From contig DCAZ01000013.1 of assembly GCA_002313925.1 (NCBI GenBank), forward strand, positions 1-9,147: DNA of 9,147 nt, written 5' to 3'. Numbering within the stretch: position 1 is the stretch's first letter; each line of letters begins with the position of its first letter. The notes below the pieces were generated by a model, which was not told where the DNA came from, made no database searches, and saw only the letters and a list, made by a program, of their open reading frames with translations. Position numbers and translations under genes: made by a program. The stretch is from Gemmatimonadales bacterium UBA1120 (lineage in GTDB: Bacteria; Gemmatimonadota; Gemmatimonadetes; Longimicrobiales; Gaopeijiaceae). Shown here piece after piece: positions 1-5,663 of this stretch.

Positions 1-1314
1 AAGGAACTGGAAGGTGGTCGGGAGGGCTTGAATGCATTCCTGGCAGTTGCTGAGCCAGAAGATTTGGAGGCTTGTGGCCAAGGCCCACTTGAGGGTGTGA
101 TGGTTGCGCTCAAGGACAATATTTGTACAAAAAGGCTTCCGACGACGTGTGGTTCTCGCATCTTGAAAGGCTACAGATCGCCCTACGAAGCAACTGCTGT
201 GCAGAGACTTCGACAAGCGGGCGCCTTGATTGCTGGTAAGACGAATTTGGACGAATTTGGGATGGGTTCATCGACTGAGAACTCTGCCTTCGGTCCCACT
301 TTGAATCCGGTAGACCGGAGCCTTGTTCCTGGGGGGAGTTCCGGTGGATCTGCAGCGGCGGTGGCTGCAGGATATGTTCGGATGGCCTTGGGGTCTGATA
401 CAGGTGGATCGGTGAGGCAGCCAGCAGCATTTTGTGGTGTAGTGGGTATAAAGCCCACCTACGGCCGTATCAGTCGGTATGGCCTAATCGCATTCGCATC
501 TTCACTGGACCAAATTGGGACGATCGGCGCCACGGTCCTAGAGGCATCTCTCCTTCTAGAGGTTGTGTCTGGACATGATACCCGGGATTCAACCTCGGTA
601 GAAAAGCCAGTGCCGAGGTACAGAGACGCCGCGGTTCAGGGTATTGAGGGGATGGTTGTAGGTATCCCTACTGAGTACTTCCCGGAACAACTTGATCCTC
701 CTGTTCGTGCACTACTTGATGAGGCGTGTGAGCGGCTCGTAGCCGCGGGAGCTGAGATTCGGCCAGTATCCCTGCCTCATACAAAATTTGCTATTCCCTG
801 TTATTACGTTCTTGCAACAGCAGAGGCATCCAGTAATCTCGCGAGATATGATGGTGTGAGGTTTGGCGCTCGCTTGCCTGCTGAAGGACTTGACCGAATG
901 TATGAACTTACGCGAGGGAATTTCGGTGCCGAGGTCAAGCGGCGGATTATGCTGGGCACGTACGTACTGTCAAGCGGTTACTACGACGCATATTACGGAA
1001 CAGCCCAGCGCACCAGAGCTAGTATAGCGCACGACTTTACAACCGCATTTAATGAGGTGGATGTGCTCTTTACTCCGACCTCTCCCACACCGGCTTTTCC
1101 GCTTGGCGAACGCGTTCTAGACCCGGTTGCTATGTACCTGTCCGACGTTTTTACGGTCACTGCTAACCTTGCTGGTATACCAGGACTTTCAGTGCCTATA
1201 GGGACGGTGGGAGGACTACCACTCGGAGGTCAATTGCTTGGGCCCTGGTGGGGCGAGAGCCACATCATAGCAGCCGCAGGTGCGCTAGAAGCTTCTTACG
1301 GGGAAGATACTTGA
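1..1314 (+). CDS. gatA: Asp/Glu-tRNA amidotransferase subunit A (5' end cut by window)
   Basis: Amidase subunit of GatCAB. It hydrolyses glutamine and supplies ammonia to convert Glu-tRNAGln or Asp-tRNAAsn to Gln-tRNA or Asn-tRNA in the cytoplasm. The reading frame is open from base 1, and a TTG at 28 is an internal Leu, not the start. The amidase-signature Ser-cisSer-Lys triad is visible: Lys in the KDN motif (codon 112-114), Ser in GGSSGGS (codon 337-339) and nucleophile Ser in SDTGGSVRQ (codon 409-411). The spacings (75 and 24 residues) equal those of Staphylococcus aureus GatA K79/S154/S178, so about 41 N-terminal residues lie upstream of the window. The C-terminus (GLSVPIG, then GGQLLGPWWGE) is normal for the family. 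The stop codon overlaps the gatB start, implying co-transcription and translational coupling. gatC is not visible and may lie upstream or elsewhere. Confidence 0.97.
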   Translation, partial: KELEGGREGLNAFLAVAEPEDLEACGQGPLEGVMVALKDNICTKRLPTTCGSRILKGYRSPYEATAVQRLRQAGALIAGKTNLDEFGMGSSTENSAFGPTLNPVDRSLVPGGSSGGSAAAVAAGYVRMALGSDTGGSVRQPAAFCGVVGIKPTYGRISRYGLIAFASSLDQIGTIGATVLEASLLLEVVSGHDTRDSTSVEKPVPRYRDAAVQGIEGMVVGIPTEYFPEQLDPPVRALLDEACERLVAAGAEIRPVSLPHTKFAIPCYYVLATAEASSNLARYDGVRFGARLPAEGLDRMYELTRGNFGAEVKRRIMLGTYVLSSGYYDAYYGTAQRTRASIAHDFTTAFNEVDVLFTPTSPTPAFPLGERVLDPVAMYLSDVFTVTANLAGIPGLSVPIGTVGGLPLGGQLLGPWWGESHIIAAAGALEASYGEDT

Positions 1315-2744
1315 ACTGGGAAGCAGTGATCGGTGTCGAGATCCACGTAAGGCTCAAGAGCGAGTACAAGTTGTTTTGCAGTGATAGAGCAGTCTTTGGT
1401 GGTGAACCGAATACACATATTTGTCCGGTCTGTATAGGGCTACCGGGTGCGTTGCCAGTCTTGAACCCTGAGGTTGTGGATCTTGCCCTTCGAACTGCCC
1501 TCGCGTTCGGGTGCACTATCCATTTTGAAAGTGTTTGGGCCCGGAAGAGCTACTTCTATCCAGATTTACCAAAAGGTTACCAGATCACCCAGTTTGATCA
1601 CCCTCTGGCGACGAAGGGTAGTGTGACGTTTTCCGGATCAGAAGGTGACACATCCGTAAAGATACGGAGGGTCCATATCGAGGAAGATGCCGGTAAATTG
1701 CTCCATGACAGGGTGCCTAGAGCGTCTGCGATTGATCTAAACAGAGCAGGGACAGCTCTCGTTGAGATTGTTACTGAGCCTGATCTTCGGACAGCTGCAG
1801 ATGTCCGATTGTTCTTAGGTGAACTTAAACAGACCCTTGAGTATGTAGGTGCTAGCAATTGCAATATGGAAGAGGGCGATCTCCGTGTTGATGCCAATGT
1901 CTCAGTGCGCAGGTCCGGGTCTCCTAGGCTTGGAAACAAGACGGAAATCAAAAACGTGAATTCATTCTCAGGTGTTGAGCGTGCGTTATCTCTGGAGATC
2001 GCGCGGCAGATAGCTACCCTTGATGCTGGAAGTGTGGTGGGACAGCAGACCTTGCTTTGGGATGACCACAGGGAAGAACTCCGGAAGATGCGATCGAAAG
2101 AGGAAAGTCATGACTACCGTTACTTCCCTGAACCTGACCTCTCTCCAGTGCGGGTAACCCAGGAGCAGGTTACCACAGTGCTTGAATCCCTTCCGGAGCT
2201 TCCCCGAGATCGTTGCTCTCGTTTCAAAGAGGTCTATGAACTAAAGGATTACGACGCAGAGGTGCTTACCCAATCTGCTGCCAATGCCGACTACTTTGAA
2301 GAGTTGGTAGGAATCCATACAGATCCACGGGTCGCTGCCAAGTGGGTTACAGGTCCCCTGCAAGCGCTGATGAACCAGCGCAGAGAAAACGCTCAAACTG
2401 TCCCGGTTCGTCCAGCTAAAATAGCAGCACTCATAGGGCTTATAGAGAGAGGAGTAGTATCTGAATCCGCAGCGAAGAGTGTGCTGGTTATCCTCGCGCA
2501 AGAGGGCGGTAGTCCTTCAGATATCATTGAGGCACGGGGCTTGATGCAGGAGCGAGACATTGGTCAACTAACGAGCTGGGTAACAGAGGTATTAGCCAAG
2601 CATTCAGAGGAGGTTGCTAGATATCGTGGCGGGGAATCAAAGATTCTTGGATACCTAGTCGGACAAGTAATGCAGAGCTCAGGGGGTACAGCAGATCCGA
2701 GGCTTGCGCGAGACCTACTAATCGAGCAACTGAGCAACGAATAA
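1311..2744 (+). CDS. gatB: Asp/Glu-tRNA amidotransferase subunit B
   Basis: GatB binds the misacylated tRNA, phosphorylates the Glu or Asp side chain with ATP, and receives ammonia from GatA. The protein is 477 residues, the usual family length. An N-terminal VIGVEIHVRLK, then FYPDLPKGYQITQFD, HIEEDAGKLLHD, DLNRAGTALVEIVTEPD, EIKNVNSF and DYRYFPEPD identify the catalytic domain. The C-terminal part (from about residue 320, ending in LGYLVGQVMQ) is the GatB/YqeY tail that recognises tRNA. I chose TTG at 1311 because homology begins there (NWEAVIGVEIH); a GTG at 1248 would add 21 residues unlike GatB. The start overlaps the gatA stop as TTGA, with a weak GGGGAAG ribosome binding site ahead. The CxC...CPxC zinc pattern of some GatBs is incomplete here: FCSD has Asp in place of the second Cys while CPVC is kept. 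Other GatBs lack these Cys entirely, so function is not in doubt. Confidence 0.97.
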   Translation: MNWEAVIGVEIHVRLKSEYKLFCSDRAVFGGEPNTHICPVCIGLPGALPVLNPEVVDLALRTALAFGCTIHFESVWARKSYFYPDLPKGYQITQFDHPLATKGSVTFSGSEGDTSVKIRRVHIEEDAGKLLHDRVPRASAIDLNRAGTALVEIVTEPDLRTAADVRLFLGELKQTLEYVGASNCNMEEGDLRVDANVSVRRSGSPRLGNKTEIKNVNSFSGVERALSLEIARQIATLDAGSVVGQQTLLWDDHREELRKMRSKEESHDYRYFPEPDLSPVRVTQEQVTTVLESLPELPRDRCSRFKEVYELKDYDAEVLTQSAANADYFEELVGIHTDPRVAAKWVTGPLQALMNQRRENAQTVPVRPAKIAALIGLIERGVVSESAAKSVLVILAQEGGSPSDIIEARGLMQERDIGQLTSWVTEVLAKHSEEVARYRGGESKILGYLVGQVMQSSGGTADPRLARDLLIEQLSNE

Positions 2745-2778
2745 GGACAGTAATCCTTGCAGTGGCATGTCTACATCA

Positions 2779-3303
2779 TTACTGAAGAGATTCGGAATCT
2801 GAATCCTTAGCGTCGGCTTCTTGATCACTGCTTTCTGTTCTTTGCTTCTTCATTCTTGCAGCTCTGCTTAGCTTCTGAGCGCCCTCTCTCACCCCCCTGA
2901 CTGCGGCTGCTGTCTTGATGAAGGCACCCTCTGCTTCGCCCTGTATCACTTCCATCAATGCATTGAATTCTTCGATACGCTGCTCCATATGGCCTGAGGC
3001 CTGATGCAGTCGGTCATTCAATGACTTCACAGATGTATTCAAACGCTCCACATCCGTTCTAAGGGCCTGAGTAATAAACTCTACATTGTCTGATATTGAG
3101 CGGGCCCGATCTGACACCGGGCCAAGGTTTTGGCTCAGACTCTTGAGGGTAGCGTTGACCCTAAGCGCTAGAAGCACCAGGGCCACAGATACCACGAGGA
3201 TTGCAACGCCCACCAGGATCATCGCAATATCTGCTAGAGTCGAGATAACAGCAGGGTCCTGGAGCGTGTTCAGCTGCAGAGCTTCGGGTAGTCTGTGTAG
3301 CAT
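2779..3303 (-). CDS. Single-pass membrane coiled-coil protein, DUF948-like
   Basis: The protein is 174 residues and has no known catalytic motif. A hydrophobic segment at residues 24-47 (AMILVGVAILVVSVALVLLAL) is followed by a long heptad-rich amphipathic helix at about 52-122, a short Ala/Arg region (AAAVRGVREGAQKL), and a highly charged tail rich in Asp, Glu and Ser. This is the layout of DUF948-type proteins: a membrane anchor with a cytoplasmic coiled coil, sometimes suggested to act at the envelope or in the stress response. The function is unknown. ATG at 3303 is the only upstream start, since an in-frame TAA lies 9 nt before it, but its ribosome binding site is poor. An internal Met at residue 28 would cut into the membrane segment. 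The gene converges on gatB (34-nt gap) and diverges from murA, so it probably has its own promoter in 3304-3414. The family name is from pattern memory only. Confidence 0.8.
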   Translation of the reverse strand: MLHRLPEALQLNTLQDPAVISTLADIAMILVGVAILVVSVALVLLALRVNATLKSLSQNLGPVSDRARSISDNVEFITQALRTDVERLNTSVKSLNDRLHQASGHMEQRIEEFNALMEVIQGEAEGAFIKTAAAVRGVREGAQKLSRAARMKKQRTESSDQEADAKDSDSESLQ

Positions 3304-3318
3304 GGGTGAAGTTTAACG

Positions 3319-3340
3319 ATCTAGTCACTTAGATATCTAG
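3319..3340. repeat. Paired ATCTAG sites with a 10-bp palindrome
   Basis: ATCTAG occurs at 3319-3324 and 3335-3340, 16 nt apart start to start. The second copy overlaps the perfect palindrome TAGATATCTA (3330-3339). It sits between divergent genes, where an operator would be expected. Short AT-rich palindromes also occur by chance, so this is only a candidate site. Confidence 0.25.
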
Positions 3341-3430
3341 GTCAAAGACCACTCTGTGTATCTCAGAAGAGGCAGTGGCACACATCCTGCATTTCCCATC
3401 ATATCCTACAAGACATGAGGGGAGGTTGTC

Positions 3431-3601
3431 TTGAAAAGGCAATGTCGGAGGTCAACAGATCAGACGAAAAAGCAATGGATAGGTTGCTGTCGGACAGAGG
3501 CGGGCGGTATCTTCAAATTCCTACGGCGGGGTCACAAAACCGGCAACCGTGTGTCCCTCCATCACTGCTTTTCCCGGAGACTATGGGGACTTACGCGGTA
3601 G
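3431..3601 (+). CDS. Possible small ORF overlapping the murA start
   Basis: A TTG at 3431 opens a 56-codon frame ending in TAG at 3599-3601. It lies 4 nt after a perfect GGAGGT (3421-3426), closely matching the GGAGGT-to-TTG layout of rimP in this window. The product would be short and strongly basic (starting MKRQCRRSTDQTKK), with several Cys and Trp; I recognise no family. It ends 16 nt inside murA in another frame, so its translation could be coupled to murA. It may be a leader peptide. It may also not be a gene: the strong Shine-Dalgarno is the main support, and the residue composition is unusual. Confidence 0.25.
   Translation: MKRQCRRSTDQTKKQWIGCCRTEAGGIFKFLRRGHKTGNRVSLHHCFSRRLWGLTR
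3529..3557 (+). promoter_or_regulatory. Hairpin in the murA leader
   Basis: GGG (3529-3531) and CACA (3533-3536) pair with TGTG (3550-3553) and CCC (3555-3557), with one T-T mismatch. The 13-nt loop can form an inner CGG/CCG stem. It lies 25 nt before the murA ATG at 3583. No T-run follows, so it is not a standard terminator. A role in murA translation is conjecture. Confidence 0.3.
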
Positions 3602-4872
3602 AAGGTGGGCGTCATCTTGAGGGCCGGATAAGGCCTGCGGGCAATAAAAACGCAGCGCTTCCGTGCTTGGCAGCAACACTCTTATCCCAGGGCCCGGTGA
3701 CACTCCGCAATGTGCCTAGAATACTGGATGTTCTCACGTTCATAGACATACTCACAGCTTTAGGCAGTGACGTGTCTTGGATCGGAAGAAACGAGCTAGT
3801 TGTTGACACAAGCGGAGTGAAAACAGGTGCGGTGGATAGGGAGCTAGTGAGTAAAATACGGGCCTCACTGCTTCTAGCGGGCCCCCTTTTGGCCCGTTTC
3901 GGTAAAGTCGAACTACCACCTCCCGGGGGAGATGTGATCGGGCGGCGTAGAATGGACACGCATTTTATGGCGTTTGAAGCTCTGGGTGCTACAGTAACCC
4001 TTAACAGTGGCTTCACGATTACCTCGGATGAACTTATCGCTGCAGACCTCTTTTTGGACGAGCCTTCAGTCACAGGTACTGAGAACGCGATTATGACGGC
4101 AGTTTGTGCGAGAGGTCGAACCCGATTGAGAAATGCCGCTGCTGAACCCCACGTTCAGGATTTATGCCGATTGTTGAATAAGATGGGCGCTCGGATTGAG
4201 GGTATAGGGACACATATCCTTGAGATTGAGGGTGTTGATGAACTCCAAGGGGCCGATTTTTCGATTGGTTCCGACCATGTTGAAACTGGATCCTTCATCG
4301 GACTCGCGGCTGTTACCCGAAGTGATATCACTATAGAGCATGCACCTATTGAGCATCTCGATTCAACGATTATGGGCTTTCGTCGGCTTGGTATAGAATG
4401 CAGCGTAGAGGGTTCAGACCTGCACGTATACGGATCTAAAGAACTCGTGATCCGAAAGGACGCATTCGGGCATGTCCCAAAACTAGATGACGGCCCATGG
4501 CCAGCGTTTCCCGCTGACCTTACATCGATCGCGATTGTCGCTGCAACTCAATGTATCGGCAGCGTATTGGTGCATGAGAAGATGTTTGAGTCACGCATGT
4601 ACTTCACAGACAAGCTCGTCTCGATGGGGGCTTCCATCATTCTCTGTGATCCGCATAGGGTTGTTGTAGTTGGCCCCACTGCGCTCCAGGGTGGTGTAGT
4701 TGATAGCCCGGATATTCGCGCGGGCATGGCACTATTGTTAGCAGCATTGGGTGCGCACGGTACGAGCTATATCCGGAATATCGGTCAAATTGAGAGAGGT
4801 TACGAATCCATCGATGAACGTCTCACAACCTTGGGCGCTGTGATAGAGAGAATTGAGGAGAGCAGTGATTGA
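3583..4872 (+). CDS. murA: UDP-N-acetylglucosamine 1-carboxyvinyltransferase, Asp-type active site
   Basis: MurA transfers enolpyruvate from PEP to UDP-GlcNAc, the first committed step of peptidoglycan synthesis, in the cytoplasm. From ATG 3583 it is 429 residues (E. coli 419) and keeps E. coli-like numbering: Lys22-Asn23 in AGNKNAALP, Arg122 in IGRR (E. coli R120), Asp312 in FPADLTS (E. coli D305), Arg338 in FESR and Arg405 in RGYE. In the active-site loop PPPGGDVIG, Asp117 (GAT at 3931-3933) replaces the usual Cys115. Such Cys-to-Asp enzymes are active but not alkylated by fosfomycin, so intrinsic resistance is predicted. The frame is also open back to ATG 3415, but those 56 extra residues do not resemble MurA, and homology begins at GTYAVEGGRHLEG. 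The ribosome binding site at 3583 (GGAGA at 3576-3580) is unusually close to the ATG. Confidence 0.95.
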   Translation: MGTYAVEGGRHLEGRIRPAGNKNAALPCLAATLLSQGPVTLRNVPRILDVLTFIDILTALGSDVSWIGRNELVVDTSGVKTGAVDRELVSKIRASLLLAGPLLARFGKVELPPPGGDVIGRRRMDTHFMAFEALGATVTLNSGFTITSDELIAADLFLDEPSVTGTENAIMTAVCARGRTRLRNAAAEPHVQDLCRLLNKMGARIEGIGTHILEIEGVDELQGADFSIGSDHVETGSFIGLAAVTRSDITIEHAPIEHLDSTIMGFRRLGIECSVEGSDLHVYGSKELVIRKDAFGHVPKLDDGPWPAFPADLTSIAIVAATQCIGSVLVHEKMFESRMYFTDKLVSMGASIILCDPHRVVVVGPTALQGGVVDSPDIRAGMALLLAALGAHGTSYIRNIGQIERGYESIDERLTTLGAVIERIEESSD

Positions 4873-4878
4873 ACCAGG

Positions 4879-4998
4879 GTGCTTGATTTTATTCTCGAAG
4901 ATTCTCAAGAAGTAATTAGGCTTATGAGCGATGGGTTTTCTCGGAGATGCAAATTGGCGCTGCTAGAGAAGATGGTTGCCCCCTATCAGGGAGCTTGA
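4879..4998 (+). CDS. Possible 39-residue ORF after murA
   Basis: GTG at 4879 starts a 39-codon frame ending in TGA at 4996-4998, 6 nt after the murA stop and in the same frame as murA. The product (starting MLDFILEDSQEVIRLMSDGF) looks helical and amphipathic, but I recognise no family. It could be a real small protein, a decayed remnant of a longer gene, or chance. Stop-codon readthrough of murA would append it plus two residues. No clear ribosome binding site precedes the GTG. Confidence 0.2.
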   Translation: MLDFILEDSQEVIRLMSDGFSRRCKLALLEKMVAPYQGA

Positions 4999-5023
4999 GT
5001 AGGCTTGAGACCTCGTTTATCTT
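4995..5023 (+). promoter_or_regulatory. Candidate promoter for the rimP operon
   Basis: TTGAGT (4995-5000) and TATCTT (5018-5023) are separated by 17 nt, each matching 4 of 6 positions of the sigma-70 consensus. A start near 5030 would give a leader containing the terminator at 5067 and the hairpin at 5110. Matches of this quality occur by chance, so this is tentative. Confidence 0.3.
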
Positions 5024-5030
5024 AAACGAG
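5012..5030. promoter_or_regulatory. Perfect 8-bp inverted repeat over the candidate -10 box
   Basis: CTCGTTTA (5012-5019) and TAAACGAG (5023-5030) are exact reverse complements separated by TCT. The centre coincides with the candidate -10 hexamer, the arrangement expected of a repressor operator. In RNA it would form an 8-bp hairpin with a 3-nt loop. No T-run follows directly, so it is not itself a standard terminator. Confidence 0.4.
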
Positions 5031-5066
5031 TAGCGGGACTGCCTTTAGGTGGTTCTTATTTTTTTA

Positions 5067-5095
5067 GTGGGGGAGAAGTTCGCCCCCGCTTTTTT
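5067..5095 (+). terminator. Intrinsic terminator between murA and rimP
   Basis: GTGGGGG (5067-5073) pairs with CCCCCGC (5083-5089), six GC pairs and one T-G wobble, around a 9-nt loop. Six Ts (5090-5095) follow directly. It is the only strong Rho-independent terminator in the window. It probably ends the murA transcript. If the rimP promoter lies upstream of it, it would act as an attenuator for rimP-nusA-infB. A second, weaker hairpin (5038-5053) lies before another T-run (5059-5065), so the two may work in tandem. Confidence 0.85.
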
Positions 5096-5109
5096 GTTCG
5101 GTGTTGAAT

Positions 5110-5137
5110 GGGGTACGTCGCTCTGGCGGTGTACCCC
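5110..5137 (+). promoter_or_regulatory. Strong 12-bp hairpin in the rimP leader
   Basis: GGGGTACGTCGC (5110-5121) pairs with GCGGTGTACCCC (5126-5137) around the tetraloop TCTG: ten Watson-Crick pairs and two adjacent G-T wobbles. It ends 12 nt before the GGAGG ribosome binding site of rimP and has no T-run, so it is not a terminator. Possible roles are a protein-binding site for autoregulation, an mRNA-stabilising 5' structure, or a processing site. Confidence 0.6.
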
Positions 5138-5161
5138 TATTGATTGATTGGAGGTTGCATT

Positions 5162-5653
5162 TTGCGTCCCATAGTGGAGATCGAAAATGGCTTAGAGAAC
5201 CAGGTCGCAGATCTGGGTTTCGAGTTTGTGGATCTTGATTGGGCGGGTAGTTCTGTGCGACCTGTGCTGAGACTTCGTGTTGATAAGTGTGATTCGGTGC
5301 CCGGAAGAGGAGTAACCGTTGAAGACTGTGCTCGGATTAGTCGAAAACTGGAGCCTTGGCTCGACTCATATGAATCTCTTTCCGAGCGTTATGTACTAGA
5401 AGTTTCGTCTCCAGGAGTGGACAGACCACTAACAAGGACTGGTGATTTTAGCCGCTTCAGAGGTGAACAAGTGGCACTACATGGGCACGAGGTGCTAGCG
5501 GGAAGGGATAAGAGACTGCAGGGTGAATTGTTGGGTGTTGATGAGAGTGGCGTTGAGGTGACAGCGGTTCGACTTCGGCTTCTAGATGGCGATGAAATAG
5601 CGGTTCCGAAGTCAGAGATACGTAAGGCCCATCTCGTTTTTAAGTGGAAATGA
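5162..5653 (+). CDS. rimP: Ribosome maturation factor RimP
   Basis: RimP assists late assembly of the 30S ribosomal subunit. The protein is 163 residues (E. coli about 150). It has an N-terminal alpha/beta domain (about 1-85) with VLRLRVDK and VTVEDCARISRKLEPWLD, and the signature YVLEVSSPGVDRPL at about 77-90, then an SH3-like C-terminal domain ending in IRKAHLVFKWK. I chose TTG at 5162 because GGAGG (5150-5154) sits 7 nt upstream and homology starts just after it. Another in-frame TTG at 5144 lies before that ribosome binding site and is unlikely. It is the first gene of the rimP-nusA-ylxQ-infB operon, the usual bacterial order, with nusA 10 nt downstream. Confidence 0.95.
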   Translation: MRPIVEIENGLENQVADLGFEFVDLDWAGSSVRPVLRLRVDKCDSVPGRGVTVEDCARISRKLEPWLDSYESLSERYVLEVSSPGVDRPLTRTGDFSRFRGEQVALHGHEVLAGRDKRLQGELLGVDESGVEVTAVRLRLLDGDEIAVPKSEIRKAHLVFKWK

Positions 5654-5663
5654 GAGGATAAAA

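Larger units (their letters stand above)
3304..3582. other. Divergent intergenic region and murA leader
   Basis: This 279-nt stretch lies between the starts of the minus-strand membrane-protein gene and murA, so it should hold promoters for both. I could not find a convincing -35/-10 pair on either strand. On the minus strand a good -35 (TTGACC, about 3338-3343) has no good -10 at the right distance. The stretch does contain two ATCTAG copies, a TAGATATCTA palindrome, a strong Shine-Dalgarno (AGGGGAGG, 3418-3425) in front of a small ORF, and a hairpin at 3529-3557. The murA frame is open from ATG 3415, which would add 56 residues to MurA. Confidence 0.6.
4873..5161. other. Structured intergenic region between murA and rimP
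   Basis: This 289-nt region has no recognised gene or known RNA family. It holds a 39-codon ORF, several inverted repeats (imperfect 4978-4994, perfect 5012-5030, wobble-containing 5038-5053), an intrinsic terminator at 5067-5095, and a 12-bp hairpin at 5110-5137 before the rimP ribosome binding site. Transcripts from murA should mostly end at the terminator. The rimP operon needs either a promoter in this stretch or regulated readthrough. Confidence 0.7.

Noticed and set aside
28..30. TTG as a gatA start
   Set aside because: The frame is open upstream to base 1 and the triad spacing shows about 50 residues precede this codon in the family.
1248..1310. 21-residue N-terminal extension of GatB
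   Set aside because: It lies within the conserved end of gatA and does not resemble GatB, which begins at the TTG overlapping the gatA stop.
1372..1437. Loss of zinc-binding Cys in GatB as a defect
   Set aside because: FCSD replaces a CxC seen in some GatBs, but other functional GatBs lack these Cys altogether, so it is ordinary variation.
2743..2784. Terminator between the convergent gatB and membrane-protein genes
   Set aside because: Only weak repeats exist (AAGGA/TCCTT and CAGTAAT/ATTACTG with a 23-nt loop), and no T-run follows.
3304..3582. Structured RNA such as tmRNA, RNase P or SRP RNA in the murA leader
   Set aside because: None of the conserved core sequences of these RNAs could be found by eye.
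3612..4073. 153-residue minus-strand ORF opposite murA
   Set aside because: Low-complexity Ser/Arg/Pro composition, fully inside a conserved gene. It is a shadow frame.
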